A stretch of 64,000 bases of DNA from Clavelina lepadiformis (GCF_947623445.1 NC_135247.1:15440501-15504500); one strand, 5' to 3'. Positions 39,085-51,652 are shown, counted from the stretch's first letter. A program made the numbers and translations. The notes: generated from the letters alone by a model not told the origin.

Positions 39085-42000
39085 TCACAATAACAAGACA
39101 AATCCAACGAGAAGGAAGCCATTAAGAGCAGTGCTCACGAGCTCGTAAAGCAACTTTGGTGAGAATACGCTCCACACGAAGAGATGGTAACGGTGTCCGG
39201 TTGCGACTGCCACGTAGACCGCGAGAGTGAATAATCTGAGAGCCGCAAACGTGCTGATGGCCACGTTAACTGAAGAAACCGTGCCAGGGCTGTAAGTTGC
39301 GTCGGCGAACTCTGCATAAATGGAAAAAATTATTTTTGTGGGCTCGTTGCCGTTTGATTCTCTCGGTTTTGCGCGAAACTACTCACGTATTAGGTTGTGC
39401 ATAACATGCGCTTTATTTAAGGTTATGTCTTTCAGAATTTTCATCACATGTTAACCGATCCCTTGGAACTGGACCAAGGTGCAATTGCACCCATCCGAAA
39501 TTTAAATCCCAACTCAACAATTGTGAAACTTTTACTTTTGATAACAAATCATAATTGGCCTTACAAGATAATAATTGAAACTAAACCAGTTAAAGAATTT
39601 TTCCACACAAACAAAACACATCCATGGGTGCAATTACGCCTGGAAGTAACACGCCGGTCATAATCTTAATATACAAATTTCACGCAATATCATTCAGCAC
39701 AAAAAAGAACACGACGCTAAGGATTAATAAATACTCACCGTTCATATTTAAATTTATTATGTCCAACATGGACAAAGTCGTCCACAAAATTGGACCGACA
39801 TACGTTGAATACACGCCCAAAATCCCAGCACATATAAAGTGAAACCAACCGTCGCTTCCGGACAAACCAACGTAAGCAGCTGATACGTCGACGCTGGCCA
39901 AGCTGTTAGAATTGCCCTAAACCCAGTAACTCTTGGTCAAAGCGCAATGCGTGATATACTAAATATTTTACTGGACATGGCTAAAAATAATAAGATAACT
40001 AACTAATAGTTTGTATATTGAAGTTTGGTCTGTATACTTCATAAACATTTGAAATAAAGAAAGTTTAGTGACACTGATTTTATCATCTGTGGGAGTGTAG
40101 ATATTAAACTTGTCTCAAATCTAACGTTTCAGCGTGTGCTACTACATAGTTAGTACTACTACTATTACTAAATAGCTACAACCGCAGTTCACATACCAGT
40201 GCATAGTGAGCCATCTGTCCAAACCAATGGGAGAGAACAACACGGGCCACAAGATGAATTGGAGAAAGAAAATAATCTTTTTGGACGCTGCTCAATTTCA
40301 ACAGCGGTTGCTCCAAGATATTCAAGTTATTTTCGATAACAAGAGGCCACAATAACCTAAACATGACCCAGTACAGAGCCAAGATAAAGGCCAAAGCACA
40401 GTGATTATGCGGACGAAGCAATAAAGCCGACAGTATAACAACTGCGCACTGAAGACAATCTAAAGACTTTCCATTGGATTTTGGCGGCAGGCACGGGCAG
40501 ATTCCGGGCACCGTGCAGGAATGAGTTCTAGTGCGCTTTCGGCTCGGATCACAAATTTGAAAGAGACAGTGATAAAGCATCTTAATGAGTAGAAGGCCAA
40601 TGGTAAGATAAACGATCTGCGCTTCATTTAAACCCCTATCAAACAAAAAAAACATCGCTAAAGCAAGCAATGGCCGTTCTTTAAGAGTGTTCCAGCATTG
40701 CTGAAAAAATCTTCAATGCATCAGCCAAACATTCTAATTGCCTGCGATGAAAACCTGCTGGTAAATACTTACATATTTGAAGTGTTGTAATACCATGGAA
40801 ATGACACAGTGCCAATGGCCAGTCTGTACATGTACACTCCGCAAATTCCAAACGCGAACAAAATTGTACGAACTATGTCCTTTGTAGAGCAAAGTAGTTG
40901 CAGTAAAAGAAAAACTGCCATTAGTGATATGAAAGATGTTCCAGAGAGAAGGACCTTGTTTTGAGGAATATTCAACCAATCTCCTATAAAAATACTCAGG
41001 TTTTTACAGTCATCCGCAAAGCATCTTACAGCCAGCAAACTTTTAACGCATTTTACAAAGACAAATGTGGCGATTGTAGGTTCACCTATATCGGGGTCAG
41101 TGGCATATTTGATTCCACTCTGATTCCACGACCTCAACAATCTGTGGATGATGAGAAACACAAAAGCGGCAATTACGTATTTCCGATGAGAGTGCTCTAT
41201 CACCGTATGCTGCTTTTCTTCTTCTATTTTCTCATCCTCCGTGAAGTCCTTGTCTCTGGAAGACTCGTTTTCCAGGAGGTGAGCAGTATCTACAGAAGAG
41301 TCTTCCTGCACCAAATGCCACGCTCTAGTTTTTGAGGAGGCAACTTTTCTCATCCTCAAGGCTACATCTCCCTCTCGTATCTGAGCATCGTACAAGCTTG
41401 AAGTCTTGAGAGCAGCCGGCTTTGAACTACTCTCTACTCTAGCGATGGTCCTCAGTAGCGCAATGAACAAGCCCAAACTCATCGAGATTGAGAGAAAGTA
41501 CCAGGTTTGGTGTTCTTCTTCAACAAAACTACTTCCTGGCAACGTTGCTATGAAAAGGAAAAAACCCACTGCCAAAGCAACCATTGCTCTGGTTATTCTT
41601 CGTGCCGATGGTGTATTGCCATTGGTTCTATGTCGAGACTGCAGGAGTGCTTCCATCCATAACCCCAACACACAACAAAGGCCCTATAACAAGTATTGCC
41701 GATGAACCAAGCTACTTTGGTTCTGCTTGCTTCACAGACCAGAACAATGTTTAAAACTCGTGCAGGGCGAAGTAGCATGGATAATACAGCAGGTTTACAT
41801 ACTTACAATCAGAAGAATAATAAAGCCTGAAAACATTTCAAAGTAATTGTATGAAGCCAGCTTTGAAGTGAGCTTGTTCGAAGTAACTTGCTGGCATTTC
41901 TGGTAATAATCCTTTGCAACACCAAACACGCCAGATTTATTTTGTGACAAAAACACACTATGAAATTGTACTCCATTTCTGTAATATACAATAATTTAGA

Positions 42001-44815
42001 TCTTCAGTGAAGATACTTTATAACCACATTGTTAAAATCCCTTCTCTAACAGACTGATAGTTGTATGTAGCATTGTTTAGGGGCAGTAAAAGGCAGTTAA
42101 AAAAGCAACCATTTCATTGTTCAGTTTCTTTTATATGTGAAAAGTACCAATGTAGCTTACCTGTACAAGTTAGCAGGATCATTCTTTTCAGTGTCCTCAG
42201 GATCAGGCAACTTACCCGATCTATGAGCATATGATAACAGCTGATGACAATTGTACTGCATTGCATGAAGAAGTTCTTCTTGTTCCATGAACTGAAAATA
42301 TACAAGAATATCCAGATATGTTTACAAACTAACGTTTAGTACAAACAACTGGTCTGGTACTACTGCAAATTTTGACATTGACCAGTCAGCTATTTTACCT
42401 GCAAAACATCTGGAATAAGTTTTCCCATGGAGTCACGTGGTATAGGTAAACCCATCGAGAGGGAGATGGTTGAAACGAAGTCAACTTGTTCGACGTCATT
42501 TGTCTTTGTATTATTGTGAATACTATAGTGCAAAGTAAATTAATAACATAAGAAAAAAGCAACTAACAGGAGCAATAGCACCTTGATCATCTTTCATGGA
42601 TGAATACTGTCACTATGCAAAATTGAAACTACTTAAACTAGCTTTATAAATCACCCCATTTCGTTAATTTTGGGGCTGAGAAACACAAGAGGTGTGGCAG
42701 TTTCAGGATGGGTCGTCCCTCCATGGCTTCCTTGGCTACTCATGCCGTGATCGCTGGTGATTACCAGCAAAGGCTTGTCCTAAATACAAACAACATTAAG
42801 ATATGTTATGGTCATTTGGTGAAACAAATTTTATAAATTTGGCAAATTCAAGCATACTGTCCACAGCCATATTGAGGTGGCCAATCATTTACAAATTGGT
42901 ACCTAAGCAGAAAGCTGTGAGTGGTTATATGCTCACTTTACACCTACAGTGTTCACAATCAGAACATACAGGGAAAAACTGAGCAACAACTAACACTTTG
43001 TTTCATTTAAATTTGAAGTTAAAAAACAATCTAGCATTTGTGGTTTGTATATAAGCAGATGTTACCATCCAAATCTTCTTAAAATAATAATTAATTAATG
43101 GATTAAAAAGACGTAGAAATAGAATGTGATAATAGAATGTGATCTGATAAGTTATAATGCTTAAATAACTGATAAACTTAGACAGCAACATTTTACAATC
43201 TGTTATACTTATTATGTTATATTTGAGAATGAATCAAACTATTTCGATCAGAACAAATAATAAACCTACAAGGCAAGTTATACACTAAGTCATATCATAA
43301 CATATATATTTGATTTGTGGACCATGGTCAATTTTTAGGGGCAATTATATACTGATAAAAAAATTTTCCAATAAATTTTTGCTGCAATGTAAAACAAGAT
43401 CAAGCCATAAACCAGTAGAATAATAATAGATTATTTAAACCAAAATTACTTCTTTTTCCAAAGCCGAGTATACTTTTTCTACAACCAAATCCATCTCCTT
43501 CAACTTAGAAGGCATTAGCGGAGAAGTTGGACCAGCTAAGTGACCAATGTGGTCCAATCCAAGGTAGTGCAATATCATCACATCCCAGTCTTTGTTCTTG
43601 TTCAGTTCATCATCGATGTGACGTGTTACATTATTATCCACCTGTCGAAGAACACAATCATGTTCGTAATGCAGTATAGTAGGCCATTGTCAAAGTTTGG
43701 TATAATCATGTGCATATAGCATACTTCAATTGCAATCTTAAAACTTGATTTTAGTGCCTCTCATGTATATAACCTCTTAGTAATACCTCAGTATAATCAG
43801 TGACAAAAAATGAGGTAGTGCCATCATATCTTGCAAAGCTGTTTGGAAAAAGTCGAATCCAAGTATCATCTCCGTAGAAAACAATGGTTTTGCCAGCTCT
43901 CTTAAGTCCAGAAATTAGATTGTCGGATTTTAATTCCACCGACTGATCCATGTTAAAAATGACATCAATATAACCAGGAATGCTTCCAGTGGTAAGTGCC
44001 TGGTAACCAATTCAAGTTAGTATTATTGATCTATCATCATCTACCAACAAACCTGATTTATTGAAGTAGAAAAGCAAATTAGAGAAAAGCTGATGATTAA
44101 CCTTTAACCTAGGCATGGTGACAGTGGGGGCTTTGGCATTGGCAGTGAAGACCATCGCATTTCCATTGCTAAGTGTCTTTTGTAGAAACGGCATGTTTTT
44201 TTTGTATGGAGCATCACTAATAAAGTCGCTCCTCATGGCATCAATCACAACAAGGACCAATTTATTGTAATGTGCTTGTTGGTAAGTGGGCTGTCCTTGT
44301 CCTGGAAAACAACAGTCAAATTTTTGGGGTAAACAGTACATATTTATTTATTTAATACTGCCTGGCACTTAGAAAGCAATAAATTTCAAAAAAATAATGA
44401 AAGCTAAAATCGCCAAATATATAATGCAGTGGCTAACGTCAGAAGACCACAAAATGACAGTTTTCGACTTACTCAATTTGCTTGTTTGAAAATTGCTAAA
44501 ATCCTCCTCTAGTAATTTGCTGATAACTTCAGATCCTAGAGGAACAGGAGGAACGTCACTGTAATCAGCATGACCTGGCGTTGAGATTTTAATTGGGAAG
44601 AAACCCTGCGTAATCATAGTCACAAAAGTTAGTTTTTACTGATTAGTAACACATTTTCGATTGATTATGAAACTTTGGTTAAAGTATAATGTACATGTTG
44701 GCATAATGGTAGGTAAACGCACCTTTGCAAATATCAAAACTCCAGCAAGGCTAATAAAATAAGCAATAATGACATTCCACTTTGCGTTAGTACAATTATT
44801 CAGCAACAAAGCCAT
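39085..44815 (-). CDS. PIGG: GPI ethanolamine phosphate transferase 2 (PIG-G)
   Basis: Adds phosphoethanolamine to the second mannose of GPI anchors in the ER membrane, acting with PIG-F. Exons: 44723-44815, 44473-44605, 44102-44301, 43787-43999, 43450-43641, 42655-42779, 42399-42522, 42161-42291, 41807-41978, 40773-41683, 40197-40710, 39739-39916, 39085-39311; about 1070 aa. N-terminal signal anchor, then a lumenal alkaline-phosphatase-fold domain: VVIDAMRSDF (D96 metal ligand), APTVTMPR (134-140, catalytic Thr region), FYGDDTWIRLF, HYLGLDHIGH (D243, H247) and SDHGMSSQGSHGG (287 on). The C-terminal half is polytopic, with SSFVEEEHQTWYF and the terminal HLFVWSVFSPKLLYE. One 911-nt exon encodes the middle membrane segments and an acidic cytosolic or lumenal loop. 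The 40773 donor is strong, but the matching in-frame acceptor after 40710 is weak; a better-looking TTTTTTCAG acceptor 12 bases inside is out of frame, so that junction is provisional. Confidence 0.94.
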
Positions 44816-45786
44816 TGTTGTAGGGCTTCACATGCTTTCCAAAATATTTACAAACATAACAATGGTGCATTGGAAGACCAGCTGTTAGCAAGTATAAACC
44901 TATGTACACATATTTACAACTATACCTGCAGAGAAAAAGAAACAGATGGAGCAACACAGCAAGCTATGCTAATAAATTATTGCGTAGATAAAGAATTCAA
45001 TAAAAATGTAGTAATTGTTAAGGATATACTATACTATTGAAAAAGCCAACAGCAAAATTAGGTTTTGATGATAGAAATTTGTTTGCGTATTTATACATAA
45101 GCAGAAAGCGTGTTATTCACAAAACTATGACAACAACGTGCATGGATTATGGAACATTAATTAGCAGTGTTAACTTTAAATTCGACAATTTTTTAAATCT
45201 GTTTATTTGCAAAATAAACCATAGAAAAACTGGCATAAGACTCTGACAAGGACATCAAACATAGCTTGCAACAAGTATAAATTCAACACCTAAAAAGAAT
45301 TAAAGGAAATAAATCATTTATTGTAAATGTGTCATCATAGGTTGAAAACTAAGAGCTCTTTTGAGGATGTTAGAAACTTTTGCAGCAGAACATTCTGTAT
45401 CTTAACCAACAGCTGTGCAGAATTTTCATTCAGATTTAAACACATTTAGGTAGCACATCGAAGTGAATGAATAAAAAATGACGAATAAAGTAATGCAAGA
45501 TATCAACACTGAACTTTACGTTTGAACGTTTTTGTTTGATAAGCGATGTTTATAGCGAAAGTTGCTGGACGCATGGGGCAAAATGCAACTTGCTACGGCC
45601 CCTATTGTTCTTTGCCTGAGAGCTTCTACTCTTGTGCGAAATGGAACACCATCGGAAAGTCGTCTTATCTAAATAAAATTTTAGCATTTAAAATAATGAC
45701 TTCGGCAAAAACAAATCTACTTGTATCAGTCATATACAAAACAGTTAAGTTACGTTTTGTATGCACAAAACACGACAAAAAAGGAA
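44816..45786. other. Spacer between PIGG 5' end and DUF2358 gene 3' end
   Basis: AT-rich sequence without supported genes. A minus-strand AATAAA at 45317-45322, about 465 bases past the stop of the DUF2358 gene, is a candidate polyadenylation signal for it. The rest must include the PIGG promoter, which has no recognisable motif. Confidence 0.55.
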
Positions 45787-47589
45787 TCAATTTTCATAAA
45801 CTTGAATAACTATCCATAGTGGTACAACCTTGGTAACATCATGCCGCCAAATGAGGCCATCATTTGTGACAAACAATGTGGACACATAATCGTAATATCT
45901 AAAAATAATAAAGATTTGCAAATTCAGATTCATTGGAAAAGTCCACAGAACCAAATACTGCTAACAAAAACAAGTATAAATATGTTTAACTTCGTTTACG
46001 TGGTCAATGTAAGTCAATTAAAATATCTCTATATTATACCTTTGATTAGCCGGTAAGCGAAAGAGCAAAGTAGCGAGAACTGCTACAGGAGGCCATCCAG
46101 TAACTCTCCATCTTACTTCAACTGTATTCTGCTCCTCATTTGGAAGAATGCTTAAAAGCTCTACATCAGCCTTACTCAGATAAAGAAGATGTAATCTCCG
46201 AAACAAGGACACCACAAATTTGTACTTATATAGACCACTGTAAACGAGATACAGTTGCTGTCATTCATTTATACTTAAATTCAATTATTAAACGTTGACC
46301 TTTAATGAAATTAGGGCTGTGAATTAGTGGAAAAAGCTTGTCTTACCTGGTAGAGAACTTGTATTTCTTCAAGGTTACATATAACTCTAAGTGTTTCGTA
46401 TACATCGAAAAATCATGATAATCCCTCGCTTTGTCAAAAATGCCTGGTACCTGAAACGATTGTAATTACGAATTACCGGTATTGAAAATCAATCCGGATC
46501 GAAAATCTTTAGCTTCATTGTCTGCGCTAGTCATTACCAAGCTTGGCTCAGTAGTCAAGCAACTTAATTGAAACAAAATTAAATTACAAACAAACACCGC
46601 TTTCAAATTAAAGATCTTACCTCAGATCTTATTTTTTCAGTAAGCATTAAAAGCTTCTGCTTTGGGTCATCAGCAGGTTCTTTAGCTGTAAAAACAACAA
46701 GTATTAAGGTTTTCCTCTGTTTACTGGTACCACTTATATAAATCTTGTAATCACTTTAGCTTAATTACAAAAAACATTCAAACAGTAGCAGACGAAATTA
46801 ATGGCGGCTGAACTTTGTTAACTTCAGTTATTAACTTCGCTAAGTTTTGTTTGTAACTCAACATGAGCTCTTGCATAGTTCAGCTTGCTTTATCAGGTGC
46901 ACTGTAATGTAGTACAGAGAAAGTAGCAAATGAAGTTATCATAAAAAGTGCAGGACATAAACACAAACTTATTCAGCACTGGCACATATCACGGGTACCC
47001 TTTTTACCGAGCGCTTACCTTTTTCCTTCGAATTAATTGATGCTGAAGTAGAAAAAGATGTCATTCGATAATCTTTTGCTTCATCTGCTTTGTTAACAGT
47101 TTTTATACATGTTGAAATTATGCTTTCACTAAAAAGGCTATTGATATGTTCATGGAGAAAGTCACAATCATGTATGCCATATTCTGTTGCATGTAGTAAT
47201 TGCTTGTCAGAAGGGACTTGAGTGTTTCTTAATGATTGCAGAATCGCAGCATGGGTTGAAGACAAGTCATTCAAGCACATTAAATTTTGAGGACGGTGGT
47301 CTTTGCTTGCAGATTTGGAGCGTTTTGATTTATAACATTTCACAGAGTTGTCATTTGGTAAAAGAGTCAGAGGTATACCGTATTTAAAATCCAGCTGCTT
47401 GTGAAGAGGCCAGACAGTGTAAGAACTTTCTTGTGCTTGAGGTAACGAATGCCTGCAACATGCAATGATTCTACTTTGTGGCATAGAACTCCGACATTGT
47501 GAGTATCCCCATAAATATTTCACAGGTATTGCAGTCATTGCATGATGCCAACGTATCATCTTTAAAAGCAGAAACTTCTGTTCTAACAT
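45787..47589 (-). CDS. C6orf136: DUF2358 / C6orf136-like protein
   Basis: Exons: 47019-47589, 46621-46685, 46347-46450, 46040-46237, 45787-45898; about 349 aa with consistent phases. The C-terminal 160 aa match the DUF2358 (C6orf136) pattern: PGIFDKARDYHDFSMYTKHLELYV, a central FRRLHLLYLSKADVELLSI, VEVRWRVTGWP, and YYDYVSTLFVTNDGLIWRHDV. This is an NTF2-like alpha+beta domain family of unclear biochemical function. The first exon encodes a long, low-complexity, Ser/Lys-rich extension that is not recognisable. The first residues after the chosen ATG (47587-47589) are basic/hydrophobic and lack acids beyond Glu3, compatible with an organelle-targeting peptide, but that is inference. An in-frame TTG lies just upstream, and a stop precedes it, so an additional 5' exon is possible. 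Confidence 0.8.
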
Positions 47590-48789
47590 TTCATCAAATA
47601 ACAAACTAATTTTATCACATTAGCTTACTTTGTGACATTTGAATTGCTGCATTAAAGTGCTAAATACAGTTTCATCTATGGACACAATGATAAAATTATA
47701 AAACTATATTAATCATACTTGCACCCATATATATAATATACTGCCTAAAACAGCGCAAATGAAAAACAAAAAAGTTTCAGAATCTCATTATTCCAGAAGT
47801 CATTTATCTGAAACCATAAGTTGTGATCATCCACCATCACCATAAGTTACGATTTTTATTTAAACCTTCATTATTTTGGAAACCTCACTTAAGCAACTCA
47901 ATACTCAGGTGTGAAAATTGTTTGGATTAATGAGATTCCATTGCAATGATTGCAGAAAGTATTTAATAAACAGGAAACAATCAAACATAAGAGTTTGAAA
48001 GAGAAAATTTTTAACTCTAGTGATTTCTATATCGGTGATCTATTTTTATTTTATTGAAAAGCTCACATTCAAGGTAATGGAAAGCTCTATTATGAAAAGT
48101 TGTGATTGTTGCTAATATGTTGGTATCAACCGTAATCCTCAGTACAATATTTTGTCCCTCACAACTATGGTAAGAAACAAAAGCAAGAAATGACGGAATA
48201 AAGTATCAAACTATTTCAATGGTAAATTACAATGTTTGAGACAGTTTGAGATTGTTATCAGAGGCCATTGCTAATAACTACCGAGGTGTGAGCCGACTGC
48301 ATCTCTTTGGATATTGCCAAGTGGCAGGCGAGCCCAATCACTACAACACTATGGTAAATTGGAGTGAAGATAAAAAAGTTTGGCGTGCAAGTGCCTTACT
48401 TTTCACTATGGTGCACAGCGATATAGGAGGAGTTTGAGTACTGACTTTTACGCTTAGTATCGGTGCATAGTAAATCACGGATGTCCGGATCTGCCACAGG
48501 TAGCTAAAAGCTAGTCTAGCCCAAGTACGACCGTTTTCGGCAAAATCTTGGGTGTGCTAAAAAAACAGAAATGAAAAGTGCTGTACGCAAAACTGCTCAG
48601 ACGCAATGCAAGTGTGCACTGAAGCGTGTAATTACACAGTTTGACTTATTTAATTTTTAAATCAATTGAGAACTGAGTGCACAGAAGTTTTGTCCACGAT
48701 ATAAAGTGAAAAATAACGCACCTTAAGTGCGGCACTGAAGCTCATCAAAAGCAATATTGAGTGCACCTATGCCAAAGTAACAAACGCAC

Positions 48790-48975
48790 CAGTACGAAAT
48801 GTAAGTTTTTTGTGCACCGGGTAGCGTAATTTTCAAAGACTGGTGTGCACTAGTAGACAACAAAAAGTGTGCACCGGTATGTGCGAATGCGCACCAGATG
48901 ATCCAGTTTGGGAATTAGTTAGCTTATACAAAGTAGCGTTTTTGACCCATTTTTTGCACCAGATAGCTATGTTGT
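48790..48975 (+). repeat. GTGCAC-rich dispersed repeat, copy 2
   Basis: Plus-strand counterpart of the minus-strand copy at 17158-17340, with conserved block order (GCGTAATTTT, GACTGGTGTGCAC, GTTTGGGAATTA, TTTTTGACCCATTTT, GCACCAGATA). The sequence on both sides, 48550-49015, is also unusually rich in GTGCAC and GCACC, so the full element is probably longer. Confidence 0.75.
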
Positions 48976-50154
48976 GCATCGGACATGTCCGGTGCACAAC
49001 TCTTTCTTTCCATACGGGATTCTGCAGTCTGCTGGTCTTTAGGTTTCCTTACTTTCAGTTTTCTACACTTAACACTGTTCTTGTGCTCAAATGTAAATTG
49101 AGCAAAACCTGGGCATAAGCATGTTCAATTAAAAAGCATTTTTGGCTATATCTAATCTCATCTACGGACCTCCAGCTTTTACTAACTATACCCTTAGTAT
49201 CGCGATGCAATACCAATCACTGCAACAGTTGGAATAACATAGTTCAGTATTTTCTCACTTTAAATTAATATTTGCAATATCTTGACATAGGTCAAGTGCC
49301 AATTAGTAACTGCGCGGCTTGGGCGACCGTGTCGCTGTGTGCTGGGCGTAGCCCACATTTCCAATTAGCCTAATAGTAATAGATTGTTCGGCTTTCGCAC
49401 TTTTCATACCTGTAACGCGAAAGCACTTCTGTTTGGTCCCTTCAATAAAACTGCAGAACACCCTTGCGGCATTATACTTATCGAAAAACTTTTGGCATAT
49501 CTTGCAAGCCACCTGGCACCTGCACCTGTTTAAACCGGTAGATAAGCCTACAGTAGGTTTGCACCGTGATCTATCAGATTTCTATCTTTCGTGTACGGAC
49601 AAAAAGGGTTATAGCATAGTATACAAAAAGATAATGTCTGCAACATAAAATATTATATGTTTTACTATACTTTGGTTATAAACTTTTTATGCAGAATGTC
49701 GGATCACAGATCAGATCATGAATCAGATCATTGATCGCGCTGCAAAAACTCGCACATAGGCCTAGCTGATCTCTGATCAAAAATAACAACATCTAATCCA
49801 AATTATTAATATGCCGCTCTAGATAAATTAAACTGTGAATGGAACCTTTCAGATATTCTCCAATATTTTATTTTCATATATTTCAGATATCTTAGTGATC
49901 TTTGGTTTAACATCTTGATTTGGGTATGCAGTATGGGATATCTATGATTACAACTCACTATCTCCAGCTACCGGAAGATATTGTTGACGAGTTGGCAGTT
50001 GTTATTTTTGACTTGCGATCACTGATGTGTGATCGCGCTTGACGTACTGACGTAGGCATATTTGAAGCCTGAGAAGGCTGGTGGTCCGCAGGGTGTTAGT
50101 AGGTTTATAGCTTATTGAATAGCCCTAGTTGTTGTACCACCATTGCCGAAATGG

Positions 50155-50513
50155 CCCTTTCCGAGTTATTTTCTGGATGGCAAGATTTTTTCGATCGTCT
50201 ATACTTAACAATGGAAATTTTTGATCCACTTTGTAAAGTACAAACGTTCTGGCCATTGGATGTAAAAGATTTCAAAAGGTGAGTTGCATATGAATTCCTT
50301 TAAGCGATAAAAAAATGTTTGAAAGTATGTTGCCTAGTTCTTATTTTAGGAATCAAAGGAATTCATATGCTACTCAGCTGTGCGAAATCTTTACAATCCA
50401 ATGCCCAGAACGTTTGTGCGTTACAAAGTGGATCGAAAATTTCCATTGTTAAGTATAAACGATCGAAAAAATCTTGCTACCCACAAAAAATGGCGTCGGT
50501 AACTCGGAAATGG
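50155..50513. mobile_element. Long imperfect inverted repeat (fold-back MITE)
   Basis: Left arm 50155-50302 and right arm 50355-50513 are imperfect reverse complements along most of their length; shared blocks include CAAGATTTTTTCGATCGT, TATACTTAACAATGGAAATTT, GATCCACTTTGTAA, ACAAACGTTCTGG and GCATATGAATTCCTTT. The loop is about 50 bp. A transcript would fold into a hairpin of roughly 150 bp. Target-site duplications were not identified. Confidence 0.85.
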
Positions 50514-50564
50514 TCTATTCATTTATTCGGGTCTACTTTACAAATGCATAACCACAAGATGCCT

Positions 50565-50632
50565 TTTTGTATACCAGACCCCAGGTATTCAAATTGTGAC
50601 GTCATCTGGTTGTGCACTTGTATACTGGACCC
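50565..50632. repeat. Dispersed repeat related to 21473-21690
   Basis: Contains TTTGTATACCAGACCCCAG with ATTCAAATTGTGACGTCAT, the reverse complement of blocks in the 21473-21690 repeat (there TTTGTATACTAGACCCCAG and ATTCAAACTGTGATGTTAT), followed by TGGTTGTGCACTTGTATACTGGA, also shared. The mixed orientation suggests a palindromic parent element. Confidence 0.65.
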
Positions 50633-50759
50633 AATAGTTAATATAGGCCTACATACTTCGAGCATTTTTGACAAGTTCTACATTTACTCTGTGTTGTTTT
50701 GCACTTGTTTTTTTCAGTATAGCATATATTTACCTTTATTTTTAAACTTTTGTTTTACC

Positions 50760-51155
50760 CAGGGCTTTGAAGCTGGCATAAGTGTTAAATTGCTCCAGCT
50801 CCAGCTTCGGAGCTCATTGATACCACTGCTCCGGCTCCATTACGTCAAAAACTGAGGTTTAAGGATAAACGCTCAATTTGGAATATCTAGCGTTTAAAAA
50901 TAATCACAAACAAAATAACACAATCAATGAACACAAAATATTTGATTCTGCACAAAGAAGTGTTCAAAAACCATTCGTTTGAAGGAATAATATTGCCTCT
51001 ATCAAGTCTTTTTTCATCGAGCATCTTAAATCTTACGAAATACATCGGAGCCGGAGCTATTTTTCAAACAACTGGCTCCAGCTCCATTTGAATTTCTCCT
51101 AGAGCTCCAGCTCCGTTGAAAATGCACGGCTCCTTGCTCCTGCTCCAAAGCCCTG
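50760..51155. mobile_element. 396-bp hAT-type non-autonomous element
   Basis: Left end CAGGGCTTTGAAGC; right end reverse-complemented CAGGGCTTTGGAGC. Flanks are GTTTTACC on the left and GTTTTTACC on the right, an 8-bp target-site duplication with one extra T. Subterminal regions carry many CTCCAGCT / GGAGC(T/C)GGAGC motifs in both orientations, the usual layout of hAT transposase-binding sites. No transposase ORF. Confidence 0.82.
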
Positions 51156-51325
51156 GTTTTTACCTAGTGTATCTTACGTAAATTGATTAGGTTTTGTGTA
51201 CTTGCTATCTTACGTTTGATTTGAATAATTACTTCTAATTTTGTTTGAAAACAAAATTTTGGATTTAACACAATATGGCACTTACTTGGTATTCTGCATT
51301 TCTGCCATTATTAACTAATTGGCTG

Positions 51326-51538
51326 CCACTATTTCACTGGGATAAATTGTACGTTTGATGTAATTTTTACAGTTTCTTGTTAACTTAACTTAAATGTAAT
51401 AGCAGAGAATAAACTTAACCTAAATCTAGCGTGATATAGGCCCTAAATACCTAAAATCAACTTTTTTATACCCATTCTCCTAACCTAACCGCTTATCTTT
51501 AACAAAAGGCGTGACTTACTTAAGGTGAAATAATTACT
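51326..51538. mobile_element. MITE family A copy 2
   Basis: Ends CCACTATTTCACTGGG and, reverse-complemented, AGTAATTATTTCACCTTAAG. Interior blocks AAATCAACTTTTT, CCATTCTCCTAACC and TATCTTTAACA are shared with copies at 16218-16455 and 58571-58820. It sits just upstream of the GALNT start codon (51653), so it may overlap that gene's promoter or 5'UTR. Confidence 0.7.
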
Positions 51539-51652
51539 TTCTACTTAATCAGGCAAGCAGTCATTGTCACATTTTGCTTGTATTCGTAGTGGCAATAGCT
51601 TGTCTTCTATAGTCCTCAAAGGCTCAATTAGAATAATAAGATAACCCCAATC

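Larger units (their letters stand above)
47590..51652. other. Repeat-rich spacer between divergent DUF2358 and GALNT genes
   Basis: No supported gene. It holds the GTGCAC-rich repeat (48790-48975), clusters of GATC-containing motifs (about 49694-49790 and 50005-50045), a long fold-back (50155-50513), a dispersed repeat (50565-50632), an hAT-type element (50760-51155) and a MITE (51326-51538). A 178-codon ORF at 50319-50855 lies across three of these repeats and is not a credible gene. Confidence 0.7.

Noticed and set aside
40961..41335. 124-codon plus-strand ORF
   Set aside because: Antisense to the 911-nt PIGG exon.
50319..50855. 178-codon plus-strand ORF
   Set aside because: Runs across the right arm of the fold-back, a dispersed repeat and the start of an hAT element; no protein motifs.
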